64,000 nt of DNA, from assembly GCA_012064385.1 (NCBI GenBank), contig QRDG01001511.1, positions 62,001 to 126,000 on the forward strand, written 5' to 3'. Every line of letters begins with the position of its first letter. The stretch's first letter is position 1. Shown here piece after piece: positions 45,933-57,894 of this stretch. The position numbers and the translations under genes were made by a program. Source of the DNA: Puccinellia tenuiflora (taxonomy: Eukaryota; Streptophyta; Magnoliopsida; Poales; Poaceae). The notes beneath the pieces are model-generated. The model did no database searches. It was not told the DNA's origin and was given only the letters and a program-made list of their open reading frames with translations.

Positions 45933-46970
45933 AAAAAGATTGATAAAGAAAATGTAAGGGAGTATGGCCGCACCTGTCTTGTCACAGCGCCGGCCATTGA
46001 CGTGCACTTTACTCATGCCTGTCAATATATGTCTCGATCTAGCAAAATCGGGTCTACCACAGATTTGCATGCCGGCCGCTGGCCGCCAGTTCACTGTGTC
46101 GATGGATTCTGTCCTCTTCTCCTGCTGGATGCATGCAGCAACTTGATATTGTGCAGTACAAAAATTAATTCTTGGATTATTTGTCCTTCACTTTTCTCCT
46201 TCTCAGTGTGTAGTGGGCTCCAATCCATTGATTTGATGGTAATAAATTTTGTTGTCCGTCCTCATAAAAATAATAATTTTCAATGGCTATCATTGAGCTA
46301 GAAATAAGTCATCTCGTAGTGCATTGTTAACATGTTAGGCTAGCCATAATTATTGTATCTTAGCCGGTATCATACATCTTGGCCCTACTAACACGCCGAT
46401 GTGACAGCTAATTAAGTAAGAGAATGAGGATTAGAGTAAAATTGGTAGCTACCGTATCATAGCACGTAAAATTGGCAAAAAATTATGACAGAATTATCTT
46501 GTACACATAATTACATTGAGTTTCTACAAATAATAAATAAAATTATAATATGATAGTACTATCATGTAATATTACACATTTAATGGCAATAAATTTACGT
46601 AATTGGTAAGATTTCATGTTTATGAGTAGCGGCTGACAGAAAATTGGGCCACACACTTGTTTATTTTGAATTCAAGCTATAAATATCTATGAATATATTT
46701 TCTTAAAAAAATGTTATTGTAGTTTGGGGACTAAGCACGAGGCTGAAGACTAGGTTGACCTGGGTACATGTCCGCCCCTATCAATGAGCACTTGAGATAT
46801 ACCATCAATCCATTTACTCATTAACTATAGTGCCACGTCAGTCATTTTCCTACAATATGATGCTAAGAGGGAGTCAATGGGAGAGACCTCATATGAACTC
46901 AAACCTCAAGTATTCCCATCGGAAAGGTCATCATTAATGCACTTTCTCTCTATTCTACTATCTCACTCCT
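45933..46970. other. AT-rich non-coding DNA, no gene seen
   Basis: No credible coding region. Near 46360-46460 and 46720-46920 the sequence has the look of decayed MITE-like DNA (for example ggtagctaccgtatcatagc), but I could not define ends. Confidence 0.4.
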
Positions 46971-46974
46971 CATT

Positions 46975-47050
46975 CCTTTTTTCGAAAAGGGGAAATAGCC
47001 CTTCTGCATCGATTGATGCATATAGCCTTTTATTGCATTATTGAGTTCGC
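46975..47050 (-). mobile_element. 3' tail of the GC-rich non-LTR family (minus strand)
   Basis: On the minus strand the order is aataaaaggctatatgcatc, aatcgatgcagaaggg, then ccccttttcgaaaaaagg. This matches the last 65 bp of the element at 2749-4014, so it is a strongly 5'-truncated copy. Confidence 0.65.
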
Positions 47051-48750
47051 TTAAAAACTATTCTGATTATTCGTTTGATTAGTGAAGCATCCAAAGATGT
47101 TGCTCAAAACTTTTATATGTTAAAAAATCCTATAAAAAAGCATAGTACATGACATGCATATCATTCCGTTTTTCTTAAAAGTTTATTCTCATTATCCTGA
47201 GAGAAATGTTATAAGCTGGCACTAGGAGAAAAAATACCCTTCCCGGTCTGGTAACCACAATGACGGCTCGTCCAGTTCCCCACTAGTACTATTAGTTTAT
47301 GGTAAACATTAAACAAAATGTTTATGTACAAATAGATTACCAATATAGAAAATGCATGAGTAAATGCTAGTGGGCTTGTGATATTTATTTATTAGGTAGT
47401 AGGTCACTCCCAATGCATCGAATCTTAATATCTCCAAGTCATGTTGGATCTCTACAAAACTTGATAAATTATATAATTATTATAGTAGACCTCACTTTTA
47501 TTAAGATTTCTTGGATCTATCTAGATGATAATACAAGATTTAATGATCCGTGAGCATGACTATGCGAATACACTATATGTAAGACCATAGACAGTTTTAC
47601 CATCTCTCCTAATTAATTATGCACCACATAGAAAAAATCCAACATGTCATGCTAGGAAAAGTCGTTGAAGCATTAGGAGAGTCTTGATAATTCTTTCATT
47701 AGCTAGTCTCGTACACAGTAGTGTGCTAACGATAAATCAACTAGTGTTGTTCTACAAATCGCATGATTTATGGTCACCATGGATCATCTTACCTTGTTTT
47801 CTTTCAGAATGCAACAATTATTTCTTATTGGCATAGTTGCTGCAATGACAGCCTACATGCTTCAACATATGATGTTGCAGAAAGTAACGCCGCAATATTT
47901 GACCCATAAAAGCATAAAATAAGTGAGATCATAATTTATAGAGTTAAATAATTATTTGTTTCCAAAGGAGTCCTTTTACAACACCAAGCTATAAGACTAT
48001 ATCAATAAAACAACCAAACTTATTATTGGTCAACATTAATTAGTTTCTAAACTTGAGTCATGTTTTTCCTTAAGTACATTCTAGGTGAAGCAAACAAAGA
48101 ATGGGTGTTCTACGAAATATAAATGTGGATGTATATCCCTCTACTTTCGTACATTATTATTATATGAATATAATATTTTGTTTAGAATTTTTATATAAAT
48201 TAAACAATTGTATAGATGCCAGTATAAGCATTTTAGAGACAAATCATTATATATTTAGTAAAAGTTGAAAACTGAGAATCGGGGAAATTTATAATTTATG
48301 TTCAGATTTTAATATGTCTTGCGAGATCGGATATATTTATTCCAGAAAAAAAGCGAACATAATGCAAAAGAAAGTGGTCCAGACATATTTTAAAGCACTT
48401 ATATTTCTCCAAAGAATCAGTCACAAATTAATTACCTCCGTCAACGAACATATCTACTGCCAATAAATTAACTTGATAATCTATAAAGAAAGAATTAATA
48501 TCCCATAAATAATACAAAACCTTACTTAGTGCGCGATAGAAGTAGGCACAATGCATTTAGATTATACTCTCTTGATTAATTACGTTGTAAAAAAATATAC
48601 ATATTCTTAGTCTATATATCTTCATAATGTCGCAGACAATATTAATTAGTTAGCATGTACGTAGTACAAATAAGGAAAATACGTTTTGAGATATATGATC
48701 TAGAGCACTATGTCACAGCCGGCCGGCTTGAGACGGTTGATTAGAAGCCT
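47051..48750. other. AT-rich non-coding DNA downstream of the WRKY gene
   Basis: No gene or defined repeat was found in this 1.7-kb stretch. The part next to 48750 probably contains the 3' untranslated region of the WRKY gene on the minus strand. Confidence 0.45.
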
Positions 48751-48752
48751 GA

Positions 48753-51700
48753 TCAGAACTTGTGCCACTCGTAATTACCACTTACCCCCCTGGAGTAGAC
48801 GTTGTCACTTATCATCATGGAGCCATTATCAGGCTCCAATTCCTCCAGCTCTGCGAAAACCTCATCAGGCTGGACGCCGGTGGATCCTACTCCAGCCACC
48901 GCCTGGTCGTCGCCGTTCATCACATTTTGCACCGGACAAAAATTATTATGGTTCGAAGGTGATGAGCTCGTGACATTATCGGCGATGCTGGTGGTCTTTT
49001 GCTTCTTGACGGCGGAGGCAGCGGCGTGGGTGCTGTGAGCCCGAGCGTAGCCGGCGAGGACGTTGCGGTGCATGGGCCACGGGTGGTTGTGCTCAGCCGT
49101 GTAGGTGATGACCAGCATGTTGGGGTCGCTGCGGCTGCGCTCCACTTGCTTCCGGGCCATGCATCCCTTGGAGCTGCTGCATCTATAGTACCCCCTGCAT
49201 GAATGCACCAAATTCAACAATGATTACACATATTCATGTCTATGTTCTATGTACACATGCAAATTTTGACGAAAAAAGACAAAACTGGTGCATTTAAAAT
49301 TGCTCTTTATAGAGGCCTGATATTTATTTATTTTTGCCACTACAGGCCATATGTGTGTTTTTTCCTTGAAAATTTGTAGGCGCATAAAATACATAGAAAT
49401 GCGTGTTGCTAATTAAGATGATTTTTAGTTTTATAATAATTTGTATAGATTTTACTATTCGTAAAGGAGCAAATGCAGCAGTTAGCGAAAATGCCATCCA
49501 AAAAACCGGTAATTTGAAAAACTATCTGTTTTCACCTAGCTTTTGTTGTAATTAATAGTATGCAAACGATCACAAAATGTTCACCTATCTTGATAGAGGG
49601 CTTACATATAAGAATTTTTCAGTAGATGTTAGATATATACATCAATATCGATTAATGGTCACCCACCAAAGAGAGATATACATTAATTATAGGAGTATCT
49701 ACGTGCGTACAATGATTGTGATTCAGCTCTGTTAATTAATTAACATCGGTAAACAAGTTGATTGAAAAATGAAACAACTCACCAGCTACCTAGACATTCT
49801 CCAACGAATGATCATTGGGAAATGATGCATGGATATCATAAGTTATACAAAAAGACAAACAAGTTTACAAATCAAATATTTGGTCTCCAATGAAAATAAA
49901 TATTATTCCTACATTTTCTATTTCTAAACAAAGAACAACTAACAGTGAAAGGATTTTACTACTGAATATCGTCAATTTTGATCTATGGCCATATATTTTT
50001 TTCCATGCCGTACTAATTCTCATTTTTTTTGTATCTAGATGCAGCACAAACGCTTAGTCTCACCCGGCTTAATATTTAAGCTAAAACCCTAGCACCAACA
50101 TCTAGCTCTTGCCCCTCACTCATAAACACTACCGCTATGTGTCTTCCTAGCTCCTTTACCAAGCGCCAACTTCGACCGACATCTTCACTCCTTTCCGCGC
50201 CTCGTTTCCAACATTGCCATCGCATTGCACCATCCTAAATTGTCGTCACACTATCGTTGCAACCTAAGTGTTGGAAAATTTAAACCTACGCCTTACTCCT
50301 AACATCCATGTACTCACCCTCGTTTCGATGTGCATTGTAATCTCTCGCCTTACTGGTAAGGTCTAGTGACAAATCGCCAGGAGGGTGTCTCATTGTCCTC
50401 CACGCTGTTGTCTCCACCATCATTTCTCCCTTGTTCCTGGTCTCACTAGTGCATTTTACCACCCCATCATGAACTCCGGCTCCGGGCACTTCCACACACC
50501 TTTACTTGAACATAGTCAAGCCGTGGATGAACTAAACACTAACTCGATCAATATTTTTTTCACGTTGCATCAAGATATTGTGTCTCGCTTGGCCCATAGG
50601 CAAGTAATAACATCCATGTCGAAGCAACTGTGAACAAAATGAAAATTCTAGTTTACTAAAAAATAGTAAACCCGTTCAATTTTTCGTTCCTACTTCCGGA
50701 TCGACTTAACTGAAAGCATCAACCGAAGTTAGAAAAAACAAGAACAAGTAATGTGAGGAATGAAATAAGCACAAATTATTCCCAAGGGAAAAAAATATTA
50801 CCTTGGATAAGGAGAGCCCTTGATGGGTTTCTGACCATACTTTCTCCATGCCCATAGATCAGATGGAATGACCTCTCCACCTCCGCCCGCCCGGCTGCTC
50901 ATCGCTGGTGGCGCCGGGATGCACACCACTTTCCTCACATCATTCTTTCTGCAGTTTGGGATATGGGTGTAAGGCATGCCGCAATCACTTAATGTAGTGA
51001 ATGGCAGAACAGTTAGGTCTTTTGAAGAAAAATTAAATAATCATTAGTAAACAACACGAAGAAGCCTTATTTAATTGACGATTAAAGTATACACTGTACA
51101 ATAGCCTTGGAACTAAAACATGCTAGGACGAAAATAATATTGTGATCCAAAATGTCCACCAGCTGCAAACATAAAACAAGCATCAAATGATAGGAATCAA
51201 ATATAATATTAAAAATTCCTCCAATGTCCATGATATAGTATAGGTGGGGAATTCCTTATTGCTTATACCAGCAAAGATGCTGAAATGAATCATTGTATTT
51301 TTTGTTGGAAAGATGAAATGAATCAGTGTAAAATAATAGAAACGCAGGTAGTTGGGTATATACATGAACTAATGGAGTGGTAGAGAGGAAGTAGGAAGTT
51401 AGTAAAGAGGCGAAATAGAAAGAAATGTCAAATCAAGGCTCTTAGCTAGGAAACAATCTGAGAGTTAAAAACCTGTTTATCATCTGATGAGGAGGAGCAG
51501 ATGGTGGCGAGATCCTCATGACGTCGTCGCCGGCGTCGACATCAGAGGCCATGCTGGCGGCGCCGCAGCAGGCGTGCTCAGAGATCTGGAAAGCCAGCAG
51601 ATGCTGCTGGTGCTGCTGCTGCGCTAGCCCGGAGCCGGTCGCTGCCAACAGGTACGGATCGGCCGACGACAGCGGCACCGCCTCTAACATCCCCGGTTCG

Positions 51701-51906
51701 CCGACCCCGCAAGGGAAGCTCATAGGCCGCCGCTGCTCCTCCTCGTAAGGGACCATGATGTGAGCTGAAGCAGGAGGAGGTGGTTGTGGTTGGTGATGGC
51801 TGGTGGAGGACGACGCCAGTGAGATATTGGCGCGGGCCACGACGTCGGCGAGGTCGCCCTCTTGCGCACTGGCGGCGGCGCCATTGGCCCGCTTCTCCAT
51901 ATCCAT
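48753..51906 (-). CDS. Group IIe WRKY transcription factor
   Basis: Three exons, 51906-51473, 50948-50802 and 49194-48753, join exactly (AG/GT donors, CAG acceptors) to encode about 340 residues. The WRKY domain has WRKYGQK (residues 179-185), followed by PIKGSPYPRGYYRC. The zinc ligands are C199, C205, H229 and H231, spacing C-X5-C-X23-H-X-H, which places it in group II; the KGSPYPRGYYRCSS wording and AEHNHPWP fit subgroup IIe. Intron 2 splits the arginine codon of PYPR, the intron position shared by most WRKY genes. The N-terminus is rich in H, Q, P and A, and the C-terminus has an acidic stretch (EVFAELEELEP). WRKY factors bind W-boxes (TTGAC) and control stress, defence and senescence genes. 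No disruption is seen. Confidence 0.93.
49195..50801 (-). other. Intron 2 of the WRKY gene (1.6 kb)
   Basis: Starts GTAATA and ends TGCAG on the minus strand. It is AT-rich at both ends with a GC-richer block near 50050-50530, which may be an old insertion; no element could be named. Confidence 0.7.
50949..51472 (-). other. Intron 1 of the WRKY gene
   Basis: Starts GTTTTT at 51472 and ends CTGCAG at 50949 on the minus strand. AT-rich, no insertion recognised. Confidence 0.75.
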
Positions 51907-52551
51907 AGTGGTGTGTTTGCTCAGTGCTCACCCTGTCGTCGTTTCTTGTTTCTACCAAGCTGCAGCTAGCAAGTCTACTCCTAGCTTAATTAGCCACACA
52001 GCCAGCTGCTTGCAGGAGCGGCAGTACACATTTCACATATAGTCACAGTGTTCTCCTCTCTCTCTTTCTCACTAAAACTCAATATAAAATCCCTTTCTAA
52101 AATTCTTTCTCCCATTCATGAGCTAGCTAGCAAGGTGACAATTTTGAGAATGATTTGGCAGAGATGGATGGGATGTTTGTAGATACGGTGGTAAGGTAAG
52201 TGCGAGTGTGTCTTTTCATGGAGTAAACAGCAGGCGATATGATGGCAAGATTGTACGGCGAAATAAGCGACCTGTATTTATTTGGACGACGGCTACAGCT
52301 CCGGCTACTGTTAGCGCAAACTGTGGGCAGCTTATTGCACCACACAGATCGAGTACGACAGGTAGAAGACATTACGGCACTCCATCCATCTCCTCTGCAA
52401 GGACCGCTTCCTTTGTGCCTCCTCTCACCCCCAAAAGTTCCATCCTCATCGATCTCTAGCTACCTAGCTTGCTAGCTCCTTACTGTACTTAGAGAGAGAT
52501 AGATGGAAGGGAGAGGAAAACGACAAGGGGACAGGGACATGGCGGCACTTA
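51907..52551 (-). promoter_or_regulatory. Upstream region of the WRKY gene
   Basis: This 0.64-kb stretch lies between the WRKY start codon and a TTA-flanked element. It has CT-rich runs near 52050-52070 and 52380-52440 that resemble grass core-promoter leaders. No TATA box or W-box was assigned with confidence. Confidence 0.45.
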
Positions 52552-53186
52552 GGCTGGTGCCAGTGCACCGCCCGTGATAGCGAGGCCACGTCAGCTTTTA
52601 CCCTCACTCTCACCCCACTCTCACCACACTCTCACCCCACGGTGCCAATGCACGGGCTGTAGTGCCATCTCTCACTTCTCTCTCCTCCACATCAGCATTT
52701 CTTTTTCAGATTAAGTTATTTCACTCGCTTTTGTTTAGACATTCAAAATAATGTAAGAAATTTATTTTATTCAACTAAAAATGTTACCGATTACATAATA
52801 ATTAATAAAATTGCATAATAAATTTAATTTATTCGACTAAAAATGAAATTTGGAATTTTTTGCAAATTTTTTCGAATTTTTGGAGGCTGCAACGGATACC
52901 TCAACGGCTAGCTGACGTGGACGAATCAGAGCTCGCCACGTCAACTAGCCGTTGCCCCGCCAGCCTATCGCCTCCCTCTCGCCCCACCCCGCCAGCGCGT
53001 CGCCCCGCTCCCGCCTCCTCCTCGCCCACCTACCGCCGCCAACGCGGGCGACAGCGGGGCGGTAGCGCCCGCTACCGCCGGGCGACGGATCCGTCGCCCG
53101 CCGCTGCCGTCCCGCCTCGCTACCGCCTCCCTCTCGCCCCGCGCCGAGCGGTACCGCCCGCGCTCCCGCCCCCACTAGCACCAGCC
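52552..53186. mobile_element. Tourist/Harbinger-like element, 635 bp, upstream of the WRKY gene
   Basis: The ends are inverted repeats, ggctggtgc at 52552-52560 and gcaccagcc at 53178-53186, flanked by TTA on both sides (52549-52551 and 53187-53189). The 3-bp TTA target identifies the PIF/Harbinger group. The interior has tandem ctctcacccca-type units near 52600-52640 and a GC-rich right half, where gacgtgg and ccacgtca form further inverted copies. No protein is encoded. Confidence 0.78.
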
Positions 53187-53243
53187 TTATGAGAAGGGCA
53201 GTGAGAGAGAGAGAGTAGGGCGTGGCATGGCGAGTGCGGCTAC

Positions 53244-53603
53244 ATGGAGCCCGGGCTCGAGGTAGCCCGGTATTATAAAAAATAAAAATGATATTTTTAG
53301 ATTTCCAAATATTTGGAAAAAACTACTAGATGTAGATAATGCTAAGCTCTACCACTGTGTAAAAAAGATAAATCTGTAGATCTACATGGGTGAATAGTGC
53401 CCAATTTCAAGATTTTGAAAGTTTTCCAGATCCCTCATTTTTTTATGTAGCCTAAACTAATACATATTTTGCATTGAAAATTTGCACGGTTATAGATCTC
53501 GACATAATCTACACGTAGAATTTTTGTTTTGAATTTTTGGAAACACAAAAATGCAGATTTCATTTTTTTTAGAATAGCAAGCTCTATGGAGCTCGGGCTC
53601 CAT
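53244..53603. mobile_element. Small inverted-repeat element, 360 bp
   Basis: The ends atggagcccgggctc (53244) and gagctcgggctccat (to 53603) are inverted repeats with one mismatch. The interior is AT-rich, without coding potential. A target duplication is not clear, so the superfamily is open. Confidence 0.55.
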
Positions 53604-55640
53604 TTTGACTTTCAATTGGCATGCTGTCTTTTCCCAGTTACCCCCCTATTTCTACTTATAATGGACAGATGCTTTTTTCTGGTCTTAAAAAGCGGATATT
53701 CACTCTATGGTCTGAGCAAGTGGATATTCACACGACGTCCAATTTGGCCGTGTGATTTGGAGGAAGACGAAGAACACGAGGGGAAATATAGGGAAAGGCG
53801 GAAAACAACCAAATACTAATGAGTTGACAATGGAGAAGGTAATAAGGGGCCCACCGGCACTTGCCAGGTAAACCACTCAACCGACTAGCTTATCTAGGAT
53901 GGATTGATTGATCTCGGAACCCTGCCTCATTGTACATAGGAGACAACTGATACATGAGGCGGTCATGAAGTGTGGTAAAACATTGTGCTTGCAATGCAAG
54001 ATAGGAGAGCATGAGGAAGAACATAATGGCGACGGTGAGAGGTAAAGGAGAAGAACAAGAAGAAATGAGTTGTTTTCACGCACTTGGGTTGCATAATGAA
54101 TACCTCATCATACATGTGTCCTTGGAAACAAATACAAGAGAAAAGAGGGGCAAGATCTATAAGACACCCTAGTTTAGGTTTAATTTATTGCAATTACTTT
54201 GATAGGTCTCGTTCCGTCTAACGATGACATCAAACTTCCAATTTGCATATTTGTGCCATCAATTGGCTCAATCCCCACCCCCAGATCGGGCTTGGTTTGT
54301 GGATGAATATGTGCACTACTCCACCAATAAAGTTAAAAAGCCAGCTATTAATTGATCCACAGATTGTTTGCATCCCTAGTTGGTGCAGCTACCGTCCAAG
54401 AGAAATGAAAAATTTCTTACAAAATTTAAAGTCGGGCATGCAACAGTCAAAGCAGAGGATGTGGTGTCCCACTTTTAAAAAGTTATGACCAATATCGCAC
54501 GATATATGTATCTGTACACATGGCCCACATCTAGAGTAGTAGTTAGTATAACTTCAAGTTTTGGTTTCTATACCATTGAGAAGTTTAAGATTCGTAACTC
54601 ATCTATTGATACCGAGTAAATTGTAACCATAATCTACATTTAAAACGGTTTCAAAGATAACCAGGAATTGGAAAACAGATCTATATTTATAAAATAAGGA
54701 ATTATAAAGAAGTTAAAACATATATAGTATTTTGGAAAAATAAATAATGTAATTCAGATAATTTAAGAAAATATGGATAGATGGAACTTTAAATTACATT
54801 AAATAATAATTTCTATGAAAATTAATATTTTATGAATACTACTCATTTAATTAAGTTCGGGAAAATGTTAGAAAGAATTAAATTTAAGCAAAACAAGAAA
54901 CTAAACATATTAGAAAAGTGTTATTAAATTTCGAAAAAATGGTTTAGTAATTTTGAGTTCTTGCTAGTTTAGTTAATTTCCCATGAAATAATATATTCTC
55001 GCCTCAGCCTCGATTTTTTACACTGTGCAGGAAGCAATCCACTGCAGTACACGAGTGTAAAAGGCAAATTTGCTAAACCTAAGGTCAGGATAAACATATC
55101 ATTTTGAGAAACATATTTAATAAGATTCTGTGTTTCTATCCCGCTGGTCATATATGCGTATGTGTGTGTCAGTACGCATTCATGCATGCATGTACAGTAG
55201 CAGCATTGGCCCAGGTTTAACTAACTTTATTGTATCATTTTCTCTCTCAATGATGAGCATTGATCAGTCGATCATTTTAGATATCACATGCGTGAACGGA
55301 CATGCCTATAAACAGATGCTCCTTTGTCAGGTTCCGAAATAAGTACATGACTTTCACTTCTTATAAACTGTGTCTGATTAAACTTCACTGTCTCGGGCCG
55401 CTGATTGATATTATTCACATTTATTAAAAAAACTATAGATTTGTGTTTAAAAGTCATCTGACAATACTTATAATTAACCGTGAAATATTTGCTCACTGGA
55501 AAATCATAAAATCCAATATAGAGGGAGTATTTGTCATGTCCCCTCGTCTGTGTGGATGATCGCAGCAAATCATATTTTAAGTTCTAATACAATCAAGTTG
55601 TTCCTTTTCTTGCTAATGGAATATATGTATCTTTTTGAAT
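53604..55640. other. AT-rich non-coding DNA, no gene seen
   Basis: Frames are short and without recognisable content across 2 kb. The part 54600-54960 is extremely AT-rich. A sequence ending gagggagta near 55502-55510 could be the right end of a decayed Stowaway MITE, but no left end was found. Confidence 0.45.
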
Positions 55641-55647
55641 TAATGTA

Positions 55648-55729
55648 CTTCATCTATCCACTAATATAAGACCTTATGGCAACCTAATACATCTTGTCCA
55701 ACACATCTTACATTAGTGAAATGAGGGAG
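55648..55729. mobile_element. Very short Stowaway-like MITE, 82 bp
   Basis: The left end cttcatctatccactaatat and the right end, reversed, ctccctcatttcactaatgt are inverted repeats; TA lies on both sides (55646-55647 and 55730-55731). Almost the whole element is inverted repeat. Confidence 0.7.
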
Positions 55730-55849
55730 TAAGTGATTTAAGAAATTGATTAATAAATAAACATAATAGAAGAAAAATTGCACTAGCCAAGAGGCGGCTT
55801 CGGGCGGCGAAGCCTGGGTACGGTGGATCGCAAGATCTCCCACCCAGGT

Positions 55850-56390
55850 ATACGGTTCTTGTTGGGATGTGAGCGGGAGGGTGGGCGCCCTTCGACTTCA
55901 GTCATGGCCGATCGGACGATGACGACACTATCATTGTCTTTCCCTCTTGGGAGATTCGTCTTGGTGCATGTGTTGGCCAGATGGGACTCTAGACTCTAGA
56001 GGTGGAGTGGTGTTGTGGCGGTGTGGCACAACAGGTCTTGGGGACGGTAATGTGATAATGGACACATGTAGACTGATGGCGTTGTTTAGTGTCGATGGTA
56101 GACTGGCGAGGTTTCATTTCGATCTATACCCTGAAGATGGGTTGGTGAAAGATGGTTGTGGCAAGTTACGGAGCGCGCTCACAAGTTTCGTGTTGAGCCG
56201 GTAATGGCTATGGCCGGGGCATAAGGTATGTCTCTCTATCGTTGTGCTAGTTGGTGGTGGTGTTTCACCTTTTATTCAGTTTGTGTCATTGTTATAAAGC
56301 TTTTTGCCAGTCTTTGTTGGATAAATGAAATAAATTAAGACCGTATGCATAGGCTTGATACCCCTCTTTTTTAAAAAAAGAATCCAAGCG
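55850..56390 (+). mobile_element. 5'-truncated copy of the GC-rich non-LTR family
   Basis: From about 56040 the sequence parallels 3645-4014: ggtaatgtgataatgga against ggacgtgtgatgatgta, then ccctgaagatgggttgg against tgctgaagatgggttgg, then aataaatgaaat-type sequence, a gtatgcataggcttgatacc tail and an A-rich end near 56380. No protein is encoded. Confidence 0.65.
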
Positions 56391-56492
56391 TGTCGGGCTT
56401 TTTTAATGCACATGATTAAGATACCACAAACACCAAATACTATGTAAGTAAGATATGTGAATAATAACGATTCATTATACACCCCCACATTA

Positions 56493-56746
56493 GACTAGTC
56501 GTAGTAGGGAGTAACATAAAGTAGCAAGATACACATAAAACTATGTTGTGTTACTAACCCATAGTGATAGTAATATATGTATATTATCATGCAAAACCAC
56601 ATATATTAGGTTGTGTACTCATAGTGTCTTGAGATATGTGATGTTAACACAACCCTCTTTTTCTTCATTAATTTGTTGACACATCATCTTTTTTAACCTA
56701 CGTGACATCTATGTTATTACCTAAATTATTTTCACCATGGCTAGTC
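56493..56746. mobile_element. Tourist-like MITE, 254 bp
   Basis: The ends gactagtcgtagt and, reversed, gactagccatggt are inverted repeats and are flanked by TTA (56490-56492 and 56747-56749). The interior is AT-rich. The TTA target places it with PIF/Harbinger-derived MITEs. Confidence 0.75.
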
Positions 56747-56749
56747 TTA

Positions 56750-57890
56750 TTTTTAAGAGAAACGACGAGGGCAGATATGTGTGCAAGAAGACACATATGT
56801 TGAAATCAACAAGTACAAATATTGGGCGGTACACTAGATATATTTTGATACAAAAATCTGTCAACTCTCCGTCCAGGTGTAACGGGCGAGCTGTTGAGTT
56901 GGAGGTAGTGAAATTAATGAAGAATGAGATGGATGAAGTCTATATGGACGGGTTGCAGCAAAAGTCGCAGCGAGTGATGTGATAGATCAAGCGACAAGGG
57001 AACTTGCTTGGGACGCCAGCTAGCTAGCATAGCAGAGTGTACGTACGTAAAAAAAACAACGCGAATCTGGCCAAAAATCTCAACCAAACACACCCTTACA
57101 CTACTGCTCTCTTTGCCTATTCCGTGGTTCAGTGTTGCTGCATGCAAAGAGTGCAGACGCAGGCATGCACCCTTTGATGGATTTCCCTCGAAAATAAACA
57201 AGGGCCCAGAACATTCAACTGTGCCACTAGTGCCGATAGATCTCTCGGTTAGTGGCTTTACAAGAAAATTGAAGAAAAGGCACAGTTTATTTTTGAATAG
57301 CATGTGAATTATTCGACAAGCATGAATGTAACATGTTTCATAAGAAACTTCCATTGACCTTTAATTCTGGTGGAACTCCCATAGTTTTATGTTTTTCCCA
57401 ACTTGTGGCCTTTCGATCAAACTAGCAGTCTGTAGGCGCACCATTTTAAATATGTGAAAATCGAGTTGAGAAAGAAATTTATGGTTTCATGGATATTTGC
57501 ATTATGCGAACGGAAATCGTATTTTTTCGGCCACGCCACATTTTATGCTAAATGAAATATCACATATACGGAAAAACATGTTATGTCAAGCTAAACTTTA
57601 TTGATGATTAATGATCATAAGATCTTAAAAAACGCCATGCATATTAATAAACACATTTTTTCATTTGTTCATGAATTAGATCATAAAAAGCATTAAAGTT
57701 TTAGTCGCGAACAAACTGATAGTATTATGTAGTTTCAAGAGTAGTATCAAGTATGCATGAGAGTTTATTCATTTTGTCCGTCCGCTAGTAATAGATTTAA
57801 AATTAAAAAATTCTATATTCGAAATAATAATTAGGTGCACTACGCAATGACAACCGATCGACCTGATCTTGGGCTTGCAAAAGTAGCTTT
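56750..57890. other. Non-coding DNA, no gene seen
   Basis: Short frames only. The stretch includes AT-rich DNA (57300-57890) and a moderately GC-rich block near 57110-57260 for which no function could be proposed. Confidence 0.4.
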
Positions 57891-57894
57891 GCTG

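Noticed and set aside
53591..53603. Target duplication for the 360-bp inverted-repeat element
   Set aside because: The bases outside the two ends (ggctac and tttgac) do not match, so the superfamily was left open.
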